Source: a virus. Taken from it: DNA of 62,091 nt. The stretch's first letter is position 1, and every line of letters starts with the position of its first letter. The notes beneath the pieces are model-generated. The model did no database searches, had not been told where the DNA came from, and saw only the letters and a list, made by a program, of their open reading frames with translations. The stretch lies in the IMG/VR virus record IMGVR_UViG_3300009034_000037, positions 1-62,091 of that record. The stretch is one strand, 5' to 3'. The position numbers and the translations under genes were made by a program. Below are positions 17,563-26,784 of the stretch, piece after piece.

Positions 17563-18578
17563 CTATCTTTCTAGAGAATCTCGTTCCTCTTTTTTCTGTT
17601 CACGGAGACGATTCAAAAACCATCTGCGATCTTGCGAAGTAAAACTAACTATAGAATCGTAAGTAAAACCCGGTATATGATAAGCTAGTGCAAAAACCTC
17701 CTCTAGTAGCTGTTTCTCATCGGCTATCGGGAAGAAATTCCGAAAAAACTTTCGGTCTCCCAGTTGATCGGGATTTGAAATTCGTGATTACATTGTTGTT
17801 TAGGACAACGACCCTTGATACTCATGTCAGGTCCAACGGAGTTTTTATCTATCAAATGGGAAAGCATTTCAATATCATATTTAACCATTCCATCCAGCTC
17901 TTCCTCTACAATTGGTACCCTTTCGAGTTCGCTAATACTACGCATTGAGCCATGAATCATACCTAGTTTGGCGGCACCTGTATTCAGCTGGCTAATTCCC
18001 TTATCGCCAAGTCTTTCCAGCGTACTCCATTTCAAAGGACCAAACGAAAGTTTTCGAATCTCCTTCTTTCTAATAATAATTGGCGTTTGTAAATCATAGT
18101 TCCAATAAGTATCTTCTAATCTATCAACAACCTTAACTTCCAATGAATCCAAATCGGCATTGAATACAAAATCATTGCCACATCGAGGACATCGAGGATC
18201 TAACGGCAAGTTTGTTCCCATTGCCACTTTTCGCAGATATACATAAGCATACAACACATCAGGCATATATGTTCCACTTATCGTCAAACGCCGTTTGTCA
18301 AATTCCATTGTTTCGATTTCATTGTTGCCAAATCGCTTACACATAATAGAAAGTAACATTCCAACATATCGACCAACATTTGTATTTTTATTCTCAGCAC
18401 GCAATTGGCCAAGCTCCCGCTCTTCCTTAAATCGCCAAGGTCTAACACTTAGTTCCTTTTGAAGTATCCCAGTGCTATTCGAAATCCCAATAGGGAGGGT
18501 AGCGCCCAGCTCACCAAGCGTCGTAATTCTTTGTCCTTTGTTTTCTTTGGATTTTGATTCTTTAGATTTGTCTTTCAT
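17563..18578 (-). CDS. Tail assembly chaperone, -1 frameshift product
   Basis: Downstream of the slippery site at 17742-17748 the -1 frame stays open for about 59 codons to the TAG at 17563-17565, two bases before the tape-measure ATG. The extension reads RNFFPIADEKQLLEE and later SQDRRWFLNRLREQKKEE, a well-formed helical, charged sequence. That frame has no ATG, GTG or TTG of its own between its upstream stop and the conserved part, so frameshifting is the natural way to express it. This is the classic G/GT arrangement. The fusion would be about 339 residues. Confidence 0.65.
17724..18578 (-). CDS. Tail assembly chaperone, unshifted product
   Basis: A 284-residue protein from ATG 18578 behind GGAGGTGA. 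The start is Lys/Ser-rich (KDKSKESKSKENK), followed by a region with LSVRPWRFKEERELG and two zinc-binding pairs: CPRCG near the middle and CPKQQCNHEF near the end. The position between tube and tape measure genes is that of the G/GT chaperones that hold the tape measure during tail assembly. It is longer than typical (~150-200 residues) and the zinc sites are unusual, so it may also be a T4 gp26/gp51-like hub factor. Confidence 0.7.
   Translation of the reverse strand: MKDKSKESKSKENKGQRITTLGELGATLPIGISNSTGILQKELSVRPWRFKEERELGQLRAENKNTNVGRYVGMLLSIMCKRFGNNEIETMEFDKRRLTISGTYMPDVLYAYVYLRKVAMGTNLPLDPRCPRCGNDFVFNADLDSLEVKVVDRLEDTYWNYDLQTPIIIRKKEIRKLSFGPLKWSTLERLGDKGISQLNTGAAKLGMIHGSMRSISELERVPIVEEELDGMVKYDIEMLSHLIDKNSVGPDMSIKGRCPKQQCNHEFQIPINWETESFFGISSR
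17742..17748 (-). promoter_or_regulatory. Candidate -1 ribosomal slippery heptamer T TTT TTC
   Basis: In the zero frame the codons are agT TTT TTC gga. A -1 slip re-pairs as TTT TTT and enters the open downstream frame. The site lies six codons before the zero-frame stop at 17724. No obvious strong pseudoknot was traced by eye. Confidence 0.65.
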
Positions 18579-18669
18579 CTGGTTCACCTCCAATTGACTC
18601 AAATAACATTGCTGAGTCTTGTTAGGTCCAACCATGCTTGGTTTCTCCTAGAAACGCTAGAAAACCAAG

Positions 18670-19104
18670 CTAAATAGGCAAAACGTCATCAGCCTTAAAC
18701 GTCCAAGTATCTCCGGCGTATTCGCCCTCATTATTCATGTCGAAATCAGGTACTGCGTCCTTGCTGGGAAACATATTTGTAATGGCCCATGATCGAAGTA
18801 TAGATCCGCTTGCACTAAATGCTATTAGCGTCGCGGTTCGTAGATAACCTGGCAACGAAGATTTGGCCTGCTCAAACCACAAATTCATAGCAACAGATTG
18901 TTCAAGATGATGTAGAACCATCTTTGCTGTAAATTCAACTGGCAAGGTATTTCCACCGGAACGTACAGTCCGATCAGGCAGCGTTGTAGTTTGAAGTTCT
19001 ATCTCTATACCGGACAGTTCGGTAACGGTAAGCGCGGGCATGCCAACCACCATCAACGAAAACTTGTTGACCGGAATGTGATCGTCTCTGATATCTCCCT
19101 TCAT
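18670..19104 (-). CDS. Tail tube protein
   Basis: A 144-residue protein from ATG 19104 behind AGGAGGT. It has the compact beta-barrel pattern of gp19-like tubes: FSLMVVGMPALTVTELSGI at the start, a LPVEFTAKMVLHHLEQ middle, and TWTFKADDVLPI at the end. It polymerises into the inner tube through which DNA and tape measure pass. The gene order sheath, small beta protein, tube, chaperone, tape measure supports the call. Confidence 0.85.
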   Translation of the reverse strand: MKGDIRDDHIPVNKFSLMVVGMPALTVTELSGIEIELQTTTLPDRTVRSGGNTLPVEFTAKMVLHHLEQSVAMNLWFEQAKSSLPGYLRTATLIAFSASGSILRSWAITNMFPSKDAVPDFDMNNEGEYAGDTWTFKADDVLPI

Positions 19105-19133
19105 GGCTAACCTCCTGCAGCTAGTCAATCAGA

Positions 19134-19856
19134 CTAGTTTCCAAAAGCAACCCAAGTAACATAATCTGTTGCAGACAAATCGGTCGATCCTACATCAAAG
19201 TCAAACGTCAGGAAATCACCACTAATAGCACATTGACAATCGGTAACTTTTGGTGCACCATTGGTATCAAACGCTGCCCAATGTAATACAACAGGCGTAA
19301 ACTCCATCTCCAATGCGATAGTGGCAAGTAAGTTGGTCGAGTTTGCAACAATGGTTCCTCTTGCCACCTTCTTGTATGGCGATGCACCAGTTTCATTCAA
19401 ATTAGCCGCGTTCCAGATATCAGCAGCATCTGTCAGCGTCTCAGAAACCGCTATACTAGGACCTGCCCCAATCTGCGCAGTACCGCCTACTCGATCTGCT
19501 GGACGTATTCTCACGCTATTAGCTGGCACAGTTGGTTGATCGGCTACAACGAGTTCGGTGCCTTCCGTATTGATAGCGATTACAAGATTTGCTCGTGAGG
19601 CTGCAGCATTAGCACCCTTTAGGACATTAATGTTTGAGCCAGCACCTTCAAACTCATACACATCAGAACCGATGGTCACTGTGTTAGTGTCTGTTGGCAA
19701 TGTGGCAATGAGTAGTGCTGCTTGAGCAATATGCCCTTTATCTTCTGGTAGTTTATCGGTTTGCGCAATCGCTGCATCAATTCTGTCAAGATTAGTTTTG
19801 TTGTGAGAATCACAGAAATCTGTTCCTGGTCGTTGTTCAGTAACTGATAGCACCAT
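19134..19856 (-). CDS. Virion protein between sheath and tube, beta-domain
   Basis: A 240-residue protein. Residues ~40-130 (ATLPTDTNTVTIGSDVYEF, then LVIAINTEGTELVVAD) resemble a small beta domain repeatedly found on phage structural proteins, and are distantly like the domain inserted in the J protein and connector (shared pattern: Thr/Glu-Thr-x-x-Ile/Leu, aromatic-x-Phe, Ala-Ile-Asn). The C-terminal half (VVLHWAAFDTNGAPKVTDC, SATDYVTWVAF) is also beta-rich. Function unknown; perhaps a decoration or second tube-like protein. Confidence 0.55.
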   Translation of the reverse strand: MVLSVTEQRPGTDFCDSHNKTNLDRIDAAIAQTDKLPEDKGHIAQAALLIATLPTDTNTVTIGSDVYEFEGAGSNINVLKGANAAASRANLVIAINTEGTELVVADQPTVPANSVRIRPADRVGGTAQIGAGPSIAVSETLTDAADIWNAANLNETGASPYKKVARGTIVANSTNLLATIALEMEFTPVVLHWAAFDTNGAPKVTDCQCAISGDFLTFDFDVGSTDLSATDYVTWVAFGN

Positions 19857-19896
19857 AACTTATTACCTCCTGTTCTTTTTACTCAAATAATGATTA

Positions 19897-22185
19897 TTAC
19901 GTTTCAACACTTTCAAAAACGCCCTGTTTGGATATACGCATGATAAAACGTTCTACCACGTCAGCAAGTTTTAGCGATATCTCCGCGTACATATCGCCAG
20001 CTGCTCGAGTTGCATCGGTATTGATCTCGGAGTCGATCTTCAAAATAGCAGCTTCGCTAAATGTATTTCCTCGAATAGCTCGTTTTGTCCACTCTGGCAA
20101 GAAGTATGTCGTTAGCGCAGCTAATGCTAATTTTTCTGTCTCAGGATCATTGATTGCAAATACGATCCATCCGAAATTTTCAATCAGCACATTTTCATAA
20201 TGTGACATGAGTTCGCGTTGATGCTTCCATTTCCAAGTTGGATCAATATAAAGAGTACGATCACCCCAAAGAACAAAATTGCCTTTGACTTTTTTAATAA
20301 TTCCAATTCCCAAAGGATTTAAGTACTCCTCATCAAGCACAGCCTCACCCGTTGGTAATTTCAATATCTTAGGCAGTATCACATCCTCGCCTGCTTCTGC
20401 TTTATGATAGCCGCTATGATCAAGAGCTACACGGGCCTCCGCGCCATGAATCATTCCGACACACGAAACAAGTTTAAGCTTACCTTCTCCATTGCCTTCT
20501 GGATCTGCTACATAAGCATAAGAAGGAAAGGAAACAACTGCAAAGTCATTTCTTCCAAGAGTATCATTTATATACGTGTCAGCAGCGACTTCAGTAACCG
20601 TGGCACTCGGGATCTCGTACCGATACTGATGATTTTTCGCATTTGCATAAGCTACTCCAGCTTTCTGAACTGCAGTTGCAGTAACCCCAGGCGTTGCAAA
20701 TTTTATCAACCCGAGATTTCGACCGACTACACGGTTGAATGGGCTGCTACCTGTTTCCCAAGCTTGCCCTTCGTAATCCGAATCAGCAAGATCTGCAATA
20801 CCATCTCGACCACCACCAAGTTCAAGTGGTACAACAACCATAAACTCATCATCCACAGCACCACTTGCAGTTAAATCCGAACCCAATGCAACAGTAATTG
20901 TCTTATGATCATTATCCGTAATTCGATATTTCTCGCGGGAAGCGTTTGGCTTGTCTGGATACAAGTAACCATCAATCAACGAATCGGCTATAAACGGCTT
21001 ATATACCAAAGTAGCCACATCACTAGCTTCCCATGCAGTACCACCGGCGGTCAAAGTAAATGGCGGAGTCCACTTATTGTTTGGAGTAAATAACGATCCA
21101 ACGGTACCTGCACCCAATGCGCCAAATATATCAGAAGCGGCTGTAAAGTTTGTTGCACTACTAAATGTTATAGTTATTATCTGAGCAGACATAAGATCAT
21201 CGGTAGTTCCGAGTCCTAAAGTTCCGTTTCCATCACCAGTAGTATCTGGGTAAAATTCATGAATTACTGATGTCAATACTGTTGTTGTAACCGCTGAAAT
21301 TTTACCCCAATAGTTAGCTGGACGATCCGCTGGAACAAGTGCTCCAGACAATAAATCCACAACCTCAATTTCATCGTTATTGCCATCGTTATTAATGATA
21401 TTTACCCAATAACGAACAGACTCTGAATCTGTAGAAAGATCTAAATACTCTAAAACTAACTCATCGTCTACATAAACATTGAGACCGAATTCCGTTGTCG
21501 GACTTTGAATACCATCCTTTACTTCTATCGAAAGAGCTTTCTGCTCATTTTCCAAATAAAGATAATAACGCAAATTCGTTGGTTGAGATGCGGCTGTCCA
21601 ATCATCTTTCATAGTTGAGTTCGAAGCCACAGTAATTACACCAGCCACTGTATTGCTAACTATCGGATACTTTTTGCTAGCAACAGCATCTAACTCAACC
21701 CAACCTTTTGCCCATTCATCAGTTTTAAACGTCGATATCTCAGTATCTAATGTTGTGTTTGTTAGCTTATCTGCAGCCGATATATCATTTGTATACTGTA
21801 GTTTTTTGCCAGCCCAACGACCGCCATTTTTCGCTTTGACCGTCCCCATAGCAGATTGAACAAGCTTACGCGAGTATAAGGTAATCTGTGCTTGTGCTTC
21901 ATTGCCATCTGTAACTCGAACTAAGAGCAATCCACCTGCACCTCGGGCCTTATTATAGTAATCCAGACAAGCATCTGGAAGCAGAGTGCCAGGGTAGTAG
22001 CTACCACATTTTTTTAAGAACTGTGTTCGGTTCAATGCAACAATCAGCTCACCTACCTCACCCTTTTCAAGTATCCCGGCGTATCCAGCATAGCCAAGAG
22101 CCCCAGGTTCAACTGTTTTCTCACCTTCTTGCTCAATTATCGCTACACCAGCGCCTCTAACCGGTCCTATTCTTCGTTGCACCAT
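19897..22185 (-). CDS. Tail sheath protein
   Basis: A 762-residue protein, larger than the ~400-500 residue core. The C-terminal ~190 residues carry the sheath signature (WGDRTLYIDPTWKWKHQREL, LIENFGWIVFAINDPETE, FLPEWTKRAIRGN). The N-terminus (GALGYAGYAGILEKGEVGE) matches other sheaths. The central ~130-520 region is an expanded surface domain with repeated beta-rich segments. It contracts to drive the tube through the envelope. Confidence 0.9.
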   Translation of the reverse strand: MVQRRIGPVRGAGVAIIEQEGEKTVEPGALGYAGYAGILEKGEVGELIVALNRTQFLKKCGSYYPGTLLPDACLDYYNKARGAGGLLLVRVTDGNEAQAQITLYSRKLVQSAMGTVKAKNGGRWAGKKLQYTNDISAADKLTNTTLDTEISTFKTDEWAKGWVELDAVASKKYPIVSNTVAGVITVASNSTMKDDWTAASQPTNLRYYLYLENEQKALSIEVKDGIQSPTTEFGLNVYVDDELVLEYLDLSTDSESVRYWVNIINNDGNNDEIEVVDLLSGALVPADRPANYWGKISAVTTTVLTSVIHEFYPDTTGDGNGTLGLGTTDDLMSAQIITITFSSATNFTAASDIFGALGAGTVGSLFTPNNKWTPPFTLTAGGTAWEASDVATLVYKPFIADSLIDGYLYPDKPNASREKYRITDNDHKTITVALGSDLTASGAVDDEFMVVVPLELGGGRDGIADLADSDYEGQAWETGSSPFNRVVGRNLGLIKFATPGVTATAVQKAGVAYANAKNHQYRYEIPSATVTEVAADTYINDTLGRNDFAVVSFPSYAYVADPEGNGEGKLKLVSCVGMIHGAEARVALDHSGYHKAEAGEDVILPKILKLPTGEAVLDEEYLNPLGIGIIKKVKGNFVLWGDRTLYIDPTWKWKHQRELMSHYENVLIENFGWIVFAINDPETEKLALAALTTYFLPEWTKRAIRGNTFSEAAILKIDSEINTDATRAAGDMYAEISLKLADVVERFIMRISKQGVFESVET

Positions 22186-22224
22186 TGTTCAAGTCCTCCA
22201 TATTGAGTATTTTAATTCAACTTA

Positions 22225-23469
22225 TTATTCAGCTATCACATCCATATCGCCAGTTAGATGAAGTTTCTTGACAGTATAGATATCTTCAGCATCACGTTCG
22301 TAGAACAAAACACCAACTATTCGAAATCGCAATCGACCCGAGCGAATATCTTCACGATTTGCAGCAGTTGTCATATCAAACTCGCTAAGTAACCAAAGAC
22401 GATATTTCTCATCTAAGCCCACAGACCGCAAAGACGAGTTATTAGCAAAAAACCGTTTTACCTCATCAGCAAGTCTCATCAAATCAATGCTTTTGTCACA
22501 AATCATATGCATCAAGATATCAAGATCTCCCCGCAACGGTGCAGATATCTTAACTCCTGTACCAGCATTCTTATTAACAACCGAACCACCTAACGGTAAA
22601 TCTCTAGCATCAACTAAATTAATGTCATCCAGCACGATAGACGGTACTTTCTCGACTTCTGAATAATCCTGGCTGGTTGTTACCGCAACTTCTGGCTCCC
22701 ATAGGAAATCAACCCAAACTTGTTTATCTTTCGATATCGACGAGCCAAGAGTAATTATCTGAGTTGTGGAATTAAAAGAGCTGAATAAATCTGTTAAATG
22801 GAGAGGATCATCGGTATGATTAAATACCGCGTCGATATCAACCACATTATATGGGGTCTCAATTGGATAATCATCATCAAGATCGATTGTCGAACCCGTA
22901 GCTAACATGACAAACTGATGTCGTCCTCGAGGCCGAATTTCACTTTTCAGTAACGGCACTAAAGACCGATAAACAATGTCCTCCTGAAATTCAATGTCCG
23001 ACTTGTAAAGTACCTTGACTTCGTAAACCAAGGGAGTTATTCGAACGTCGGTGGTTTTCAAGTTAATTACCACCTGTAGTTTCAAATTCGTTGCAGGAAA
23101 GCTTGATATGTTTGCTGCAACTTCAGCTTCTGTATTCCAATGCGCTGTGTCTATAACCCAACTTGCACCATTCCACCAGCGCTGGTTTATGCCATCAGAG
23201 AGCCTGAATCCAAGACTAGTAAAAATCTGTCCGTCAATCTTAGGGTGTGTAACTCGGACTTCAAAACCAGACCATTGCTTGACACTTGTAGGATTGGCTA
23301 CCCATGTCTTAATATTTAAATCAGCATCTGTTGAGTAGCTCCCACTACTGTCAAGCTCTAATGCCAAACAATGTGCAACAGGATCAAGTCGAGTTTTGGC
23401 ACCCAACGTTAAATCTGACCGCTTATCTTCCGTAAACAAAAAAGACTTTATGATCTTGCGAAGTCTCAT
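22225..23469 (-). CDS. Conserved neck/tail-region virion protein
   Basis: A 414-residue protein beginning MRLRKIIKSFLFTEDKRSDL. Beta-rich N-terminal half (FEVRVTHPKIDGQ, GFRLSDGINQRWWNGASW) and mixed C-terminal half (PSIVLDDINLVDARDLPLGG, LRFRIVGVLFYERD). The position between the virion-morphogenesis gene and the sheath suggests a tail terminator or neck protein. I know no firm function. Its ATG overlaps the stop of the upstream gene by 4 bases, so translation is coupled. Confidence 0.6.
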   Translation of the reverse strand: MRLRKIIKSFLFTEDKRSDLTLGAKTRLDPVAHCLALELDSSGSYSTDADLNIKTWVANPTSVKQWSGFEVRVTHPKIDGQIFTSLGFRLSDGINQRWWNGASWVIDTAHWNTEAEVAANISSFPATNLKLQVVINLKTTDVRITPLVYEVKVLYKSDIEFQEDIVYRSLVPLLKSEIRPRGRHQFVMLATGSTIDLDDDYPIETPYNVVDIDAVFNHTDDPLHLTDLFSSFNSTTQIITLGSSISKDKQVWVDFLWEPEVAVTTSQDYSEVEKVPSIVLDDINLVDARDLPLGGSVVNKNAGTGVKISAPLRGDLDILMHMICDKSIDLMRLADEVKRFFANNSSLRSVGLDEKYRLWLLSEFDMTTAANREDIRSGRLRFRIVGVLFYERDAEDIYTVKKLHLTGDMDVIAE

Positions 23470-24080
23470 TTTGCAGCCAGTTCCCTCAGTGTTAAATTAA
23501 TTGCTCTTGTCCAAAGTGTTACAGCCAACTTTTTTAACGCTGGATCTCTAAATGTACTAACCATAAATGGACGTGCAGGAATTACTATAACCGAGGTTGA
23601 TAAACTGATCTTGTGCCATAGTCCTTTGAATCGATCCCATAAGTCCAAAGCACGACCAGTTAATTTTACAGTTGGATCGTGACTCTTTAGCCAGAGATAA
23701 TGAAACATCGTCCGCATACGTTGTGTTACTTTGATTTCGCTGCCGTCATGTATAGTTAATGCAATGTTATACCGACGATCCGTTCGTAATACCCCAAGAA
23801 ACACAGTCAGCGGGTCGATCACTTTCGATGTGATAGCCTTTTTTAATGCACCGCGATCAGCCAACTGCAAGCTACTTCTTTTTATTGCAATTGTCAGCGG
23901 TGCATTAGCTTCGTAGCTTCCGCTTTCTAGATTTTTACGTGTAACCGACTCCCCAGCTACTCCGATTTGCGCTGAAGCACGTCGTAAATGATGTAAAGAT
24001 TTACTTTTGAAAATACGCGGATCAATAGCCTTGCTAAACCGCGCCCAGCCCCTATCTGGTTTGAATCCAGTTACCGCCAT
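23466..24080 (-). CDS. Virion morphogenesis protein (Mu gpG/P2 gpS-like)
   Basis: A 204-residue protein. Contains the family pattern of an N-terminal helical part, NAPLTIAIKRSSLQLADRGA with a following LKKAITSKV, and the C-terminal IVIPARPFMVSTFRDPALKK. Members act in tail completion or head-tail joining. The start codon overlaps the stop of the upstream head-closure gene. The order (connector, head closure, this gene) matches HK97-type neck operons. Confidence 0.75.
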   Translation of the reverse strand: MAVTGFKPDRGWARFSKAIDPRIFKSKSLHHLRRASAQIGVAGESVTRKNLESGSYEANAPLTIAIKRSSLQLADRGALKKAITSKVIDPLTVFLGVLRTDRRYNIALTIHDGSEIKVTQRMRTMFHYLWLKSHDPTVKLTGRALDLWDRFKGLWHKISLSTSVIVIPARPFMVSTFRDPALKKLAVTLWTRAINLTLRELAAK

Positions 24081-24502
24081 TATGCAACACCACGTGTTTG
24101 TTGAGCAGGCCGTAGATCTTCGAAATACGCCTTAACTAAAGTAGGACCACCATGACCTGGATAGTGACCTAACCACTCAAGTCGTGAGACGTACACATCA
24201 GTATCGATATCGCCAATTTTTTTGAATCGGTCGTTATCTTTCAGGCTAATACCAGCTGCGTCCAGATCGACTTTTCGAAATAATACATAGCCTCGCGATC
24301 CCTCACGCGCTCCTGTTTTAGTCGGCGATAATTCCATTTGAGCGCCCCAGTTAGCTTGACCCTTTATCGTAACAGAAGTTTTACGGGCTACCTGCTGAAT
24401 AGACTCACGCGCATCGTCATCATAATAGGTAGACGCAATATCTAGCTGCTCTAATATAATATCGACCGGATGCAATAACCGCGGGTTAACCATTTTAGTC
24501 AT
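24080..24502 (-). CDS. Head closure/stopper-type neck protein
   Basis: A 140-residue protein. MVNPRLLHPVDIILEQLD at the start, a STYYDDDARESIQQVARK helix, and VLFRKVDLDAAGISLKDNDR resemble small beta-barrel head-closure proteins that follow the connector in phage neck operons. It overlaps the genes on both sides (8 bases with the connector, 1 base with the next), consistent with tight translational coupling. The exact family is not certain. Confidence 0.6.
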   Translation of the reverse strand: MTKMVNPRLLHPVDIILEQLDIASTYYDDDARESIQQVARKTSVTIKGQANWGAQMELSPTKTGAREGSRGYVLFRKVDLDAAGISLKDNDRFKKIGDIDTDVYVSRLEWLGHYPGHGGPTLVKAYFEDLRPAQQTRGVA

Positions 24503-25595
24503 ATCCCCAATGTGCAGGCGCAGCTATGCCTAATGGCGCACGAAATAGCATTATAATATCCAAGATCTCAGGATCTTCGGTCAATCCCGAAAGCCCAGAT
24601 CTGCGCTGGTCAAATCCACCACCAGCCGGCCCGTAGCGTATAGCATGTCCATCAGTACGCTCCATCAGAATTGCTCCCAATGCAGAAGGTACTGGGGCTA
24701 TAGCTCCATCTGGATCGTAAATCGGCTTAGTGAGCTTCTCGATGATCAGTTTTGTCAGTGCTCGCGTTATCGGATATGGCACTCCACCACCTAACAAACC
24801 GTGGACAAGAAATCCAGAATTCGAAACCGTTTCAGTTATCAATTGATTACCATCAGTTCCACCAACATCATTCTCCAAATGTAATAAACCACCTGTATCA
24901 ATAATACTTGCTGTAACATCCAATGTCGTCGCACCATTGATAGCAGTTTTAGCAGTTGCTGCCACGTCATCTGCAGACGTGTCCCCACTAACATCAATTT
25001 GTATATTAACCGCGTCATACCCACCAGGCGGCGTATAGGTTCCAGTTACATCGAAATAAAAGGTTACAGCCGGATTGGTTCCGTCATCTAAGACAAATGT
25101 TTCACCGTCGACCAAACTAGCTTTTGCAACAAACTGGATAGAACCACGAGCAGGAATATCGTCTTCCACAAAACCAAAGGCACCTTTGATCTCTTGGTTT
25201 TTGCGACCTCGATGAAACTTCAGTCGTCCTGTCGTCAGCGGTGCTGTATAAATGTCTGTAACCTCACTTGGGCCAATTAATGAGATTCGCGGATTATGTC
25301 TGTTATCGGGATAGCTTTTTTCGGAATAAACTTTATACAGTGTAGTATCAAGTGCAGTAGCCGATCCATTGATCTTTAAGTAATCAACTGAAATGATCGG
25401 TACTCCAAAAAATAAAGTATCGGAATCATTACCATCAATAACCAATGTGATCGTCTGAGATTCAAACCACTGACGGCAAACCCTCTCAAGTATTGATTGC
25501 CAAGTTCGAATATAGCTGGCTACTTTGGCATCAGATGCGATAGATACAGTAATACCTTCGTCCCGAATTTGCTGTACTGTAACATAATCACTCAA
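24495..25595 (-). CDS. Head-tail connector with inserted beta domain
   Basis: A 366-residue protein. Residues 1-148 and 271-366 make a gp6/adaptor-like protein (VTVQQIRDEGITVSIASDAK; GVPYPITRALTKLIIEKL). Residues ~151-270 (start FVAKASLVDGETFVLDD, then AVTFYFDVTG and TAKTAINGA) form a separate domain nearly the same as one inside the J-like baseplate protein at 10.8-11.2 kb. Without the insert the surrounding sequence reads GAFGFVEDD joined to GVPYPI, a normal loop. The connector ring would therefore display twelve or so copies of this domain on the neck. Confidence 0.78.
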   Translation of the reverse strand: MSDYVTVQQIRDEGITVSIASDAKVASYIRTWQSILERVCRQWFESQTITLVIDGNDSDTLFFGVPIISVDYLKINGSATALDTTLYKVYSEKSYPDNRHNPRISLIGPSEVTDIYTAPLTTGRLKFHRGRKNQEIKGAFGFVEDDIPARGSIQFVAKASLVDGETFVLDDGTNPAVTFYFDVTGTYTPPGGYDAVNIQIDVSGDTSADDVAATAKTAINGATTLDVTASIIDTGGLLHLENDVGGTDGNQLITETVSNSGFLVHGLLGGGVPYPITRALTKLIIEKLTKPIYDPDGAIAPVPSALGAILMERTDGHAIRYGPAGGGFDQRRSGLSGLTEDPEILDIIMLFRAPLGIAAPAHWGYD

Positions 25596-25600
25596 GTTTA

Positions 25601-25981
25601 TTACCTAACCTTGTGTCTTTCTAATAACGGATCAAAACGCCGATGTCCAAATTTAACAAGATGTACTCTCACCGTAGCAAGTGGATCTCGGTGCACCATT
25701 ACACTGAGCCGAACATCGTCCGCAAAGCAGATCAATCGCTCCCCACCCTTGATCTTTCCATTCCCATCTCGCGGTATGTTTTCGGCTTGTAGAATTACAT
25801 TCTTGAATTTTTGAGGACGCGGAAGTGAGAGGTAAACTCCATTTTGTTGTATAACTGTTAGCCCTGAAATTTTTTCTCTGAACTCTAAATTGCGTAGCCG
25901 ATTCAACCATGACTTAGCTTGCTCCTCATTTTCCAAATTAATCTTAGAGGTTAAGCCGTCGGAGGTATGAACCAAAAGCAA
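25601..25981 (-). CDS. Conserved phage head-region protein
   Basis: A 126-residue protein with TTG start at 25981 behind GGAGGTC. Pattern: GLTVIQQNGVYLSLPRPQKF, then GERLICFADDVRLSVMVHR and a basic C-terminus (KFGHRRFDPLLERHKVR). I associate this with small proteins encoded next to capsid genes in related phages, but its role is unknown; possibly a neck or decoration protein. It lies six bases upstream of the connector gene. Confidence 0.55.
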   Translation of the reverse strand: MLLVHTSDGLTSKINLENEEQAKSWLNRLRNLEFREKISGLTVIQQNGVYLSLPRPQKFKNVILQAENIPRDGNGKIKGGERLICFADDVRLSVMVHRDPLATVRVHLVKFGHRRFDPLLERHKVR

Positions 25982-26035
25982 TTTGTTCGACCTCCACTTA
26001 GTTCTCTTCCTATAAGAAACAGAGCCAAAGCAAAC

Positions 26036-26389
26036 TCAATCGGCTCCATCCTCCCGCGATTTCTTCCGTTTTCCAGCCCCTCTCCACTTTACTTTTGGTA
26101 TCTCCTCAGATACAGATTTTTCATATTTCTGTGATACTGACTTTGTCACAAAGGGAGGAGCTGAGGCTGCAGTTGGTTTGGGTTCTTGTGCACTATTCAA
26201 AACAGTTAGTTGCTTTGCCAACTCCGGATGTTTTTTACGAATATGTTCAAGCTCCGACACAGTAATCGTTTTAGCTGCACCAGGACGAAAGTGCAATGAA
26301 CCAATAACCGAACGTTCGACATCCGATCCAAAGTCGTCTGGAAAGTAAATCGTCGAGCTAGAAGCCAGTAATACCAAAACTGTAGACAT
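26036..26389 (-). CDS. Conserved phage head-region protein with basic tail
   Basis: A 117-residue protein. The N-terminal domain (STIYFPDDFGSDVERSVIGS, then LEHIRKKHPELAKQLTV) is well formed. It is followed by a Ser/Pro-rich linker and a very basic end (KVKWRGAGKRKKSRE), suggesting contact with DNA. ATG 26389 follows GAGGG. The place between capsid and connector genes suggests a minor head protein. Function not recognised. Confidence 0.55.
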   Translation of the reverse strand: MSTVLVLLASSSTIYFPDDFGSDVERSVIGSLHFRPGAAKTITVSELEHIRKKHPELAKQLTVLNSAQEPKPTAASAPPFVTKSVSQKYEKSVSEEIPKVKWRGAGKRKKSREDGAD

Positions 26390-26403
26390 TGTATTTTGCC
26401 CTC

Positions 26404-26742
26404 TTATCCCTTACGAGAGGGACGCCCGCGTTTTCGCTTTATAGTTTCTGCCTTCTTTGAATCCAGCATTTTATCTGAAGAGCTTTTGAATTTTGCTAGC
26501 TCTTGCTCTATACTAGGCATTTTAGATTCAGCTTGTGGATCAGTTGTATTTTCAGTTACAACACGAGCAACTGAACTTTTGACTTCCTCTTTTAAATCGG
26601 TTACGCAAAATCTCGAATTGGAACGACAAAACTCAATAACCGAGGATTTAGTCAAAACTTGTGGAACTCCACACACGAATTTAACACCTTGAGTGGTCAC
26701 ATAACTGCTTCCTTCCCTTAGTTCAACTCTGGCACGTGCCAT
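26404..26742 (-). CDS. Small head-region protein with AT-hook-like C-terminus
   Basis: A 112-residue protein from ATG 26742 behind GGAGGA. The N-terminal domain (ARARVELREGSSYVTTQGVK) is beta-like with two Cys (RFCV, FVCG). The C-terminus KRKRGRPSRKG contains the GRP core of an AT-hook, so it may bind packaged or replicating DNA. It directly follows the major capsid gene. Function inferred only from the motif and position. Confidence 0.55.
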   Translation of the reverse strand: MARARVELREGSSYVTTQGVKFVCGVPQVLTKSSVIEFCRSNSRFCVTDLKEEVKSSVARVVTENTTDPQAESKMPSIEQELAKFKSSSDKMLDSKKAETIKRKRGRPSRKG

Positions 26743-26784
26743 TTCAGTTCCTCCAATCAACTACAAAGAAGAAAAACAACTATG

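Noticed and set aside
17641-17700. Apparent frameshift mutation in the chaperone extension
   Set aside because: On careful re-reading of the complement, the -1 frame is continuous to its stop; no indel is needed.
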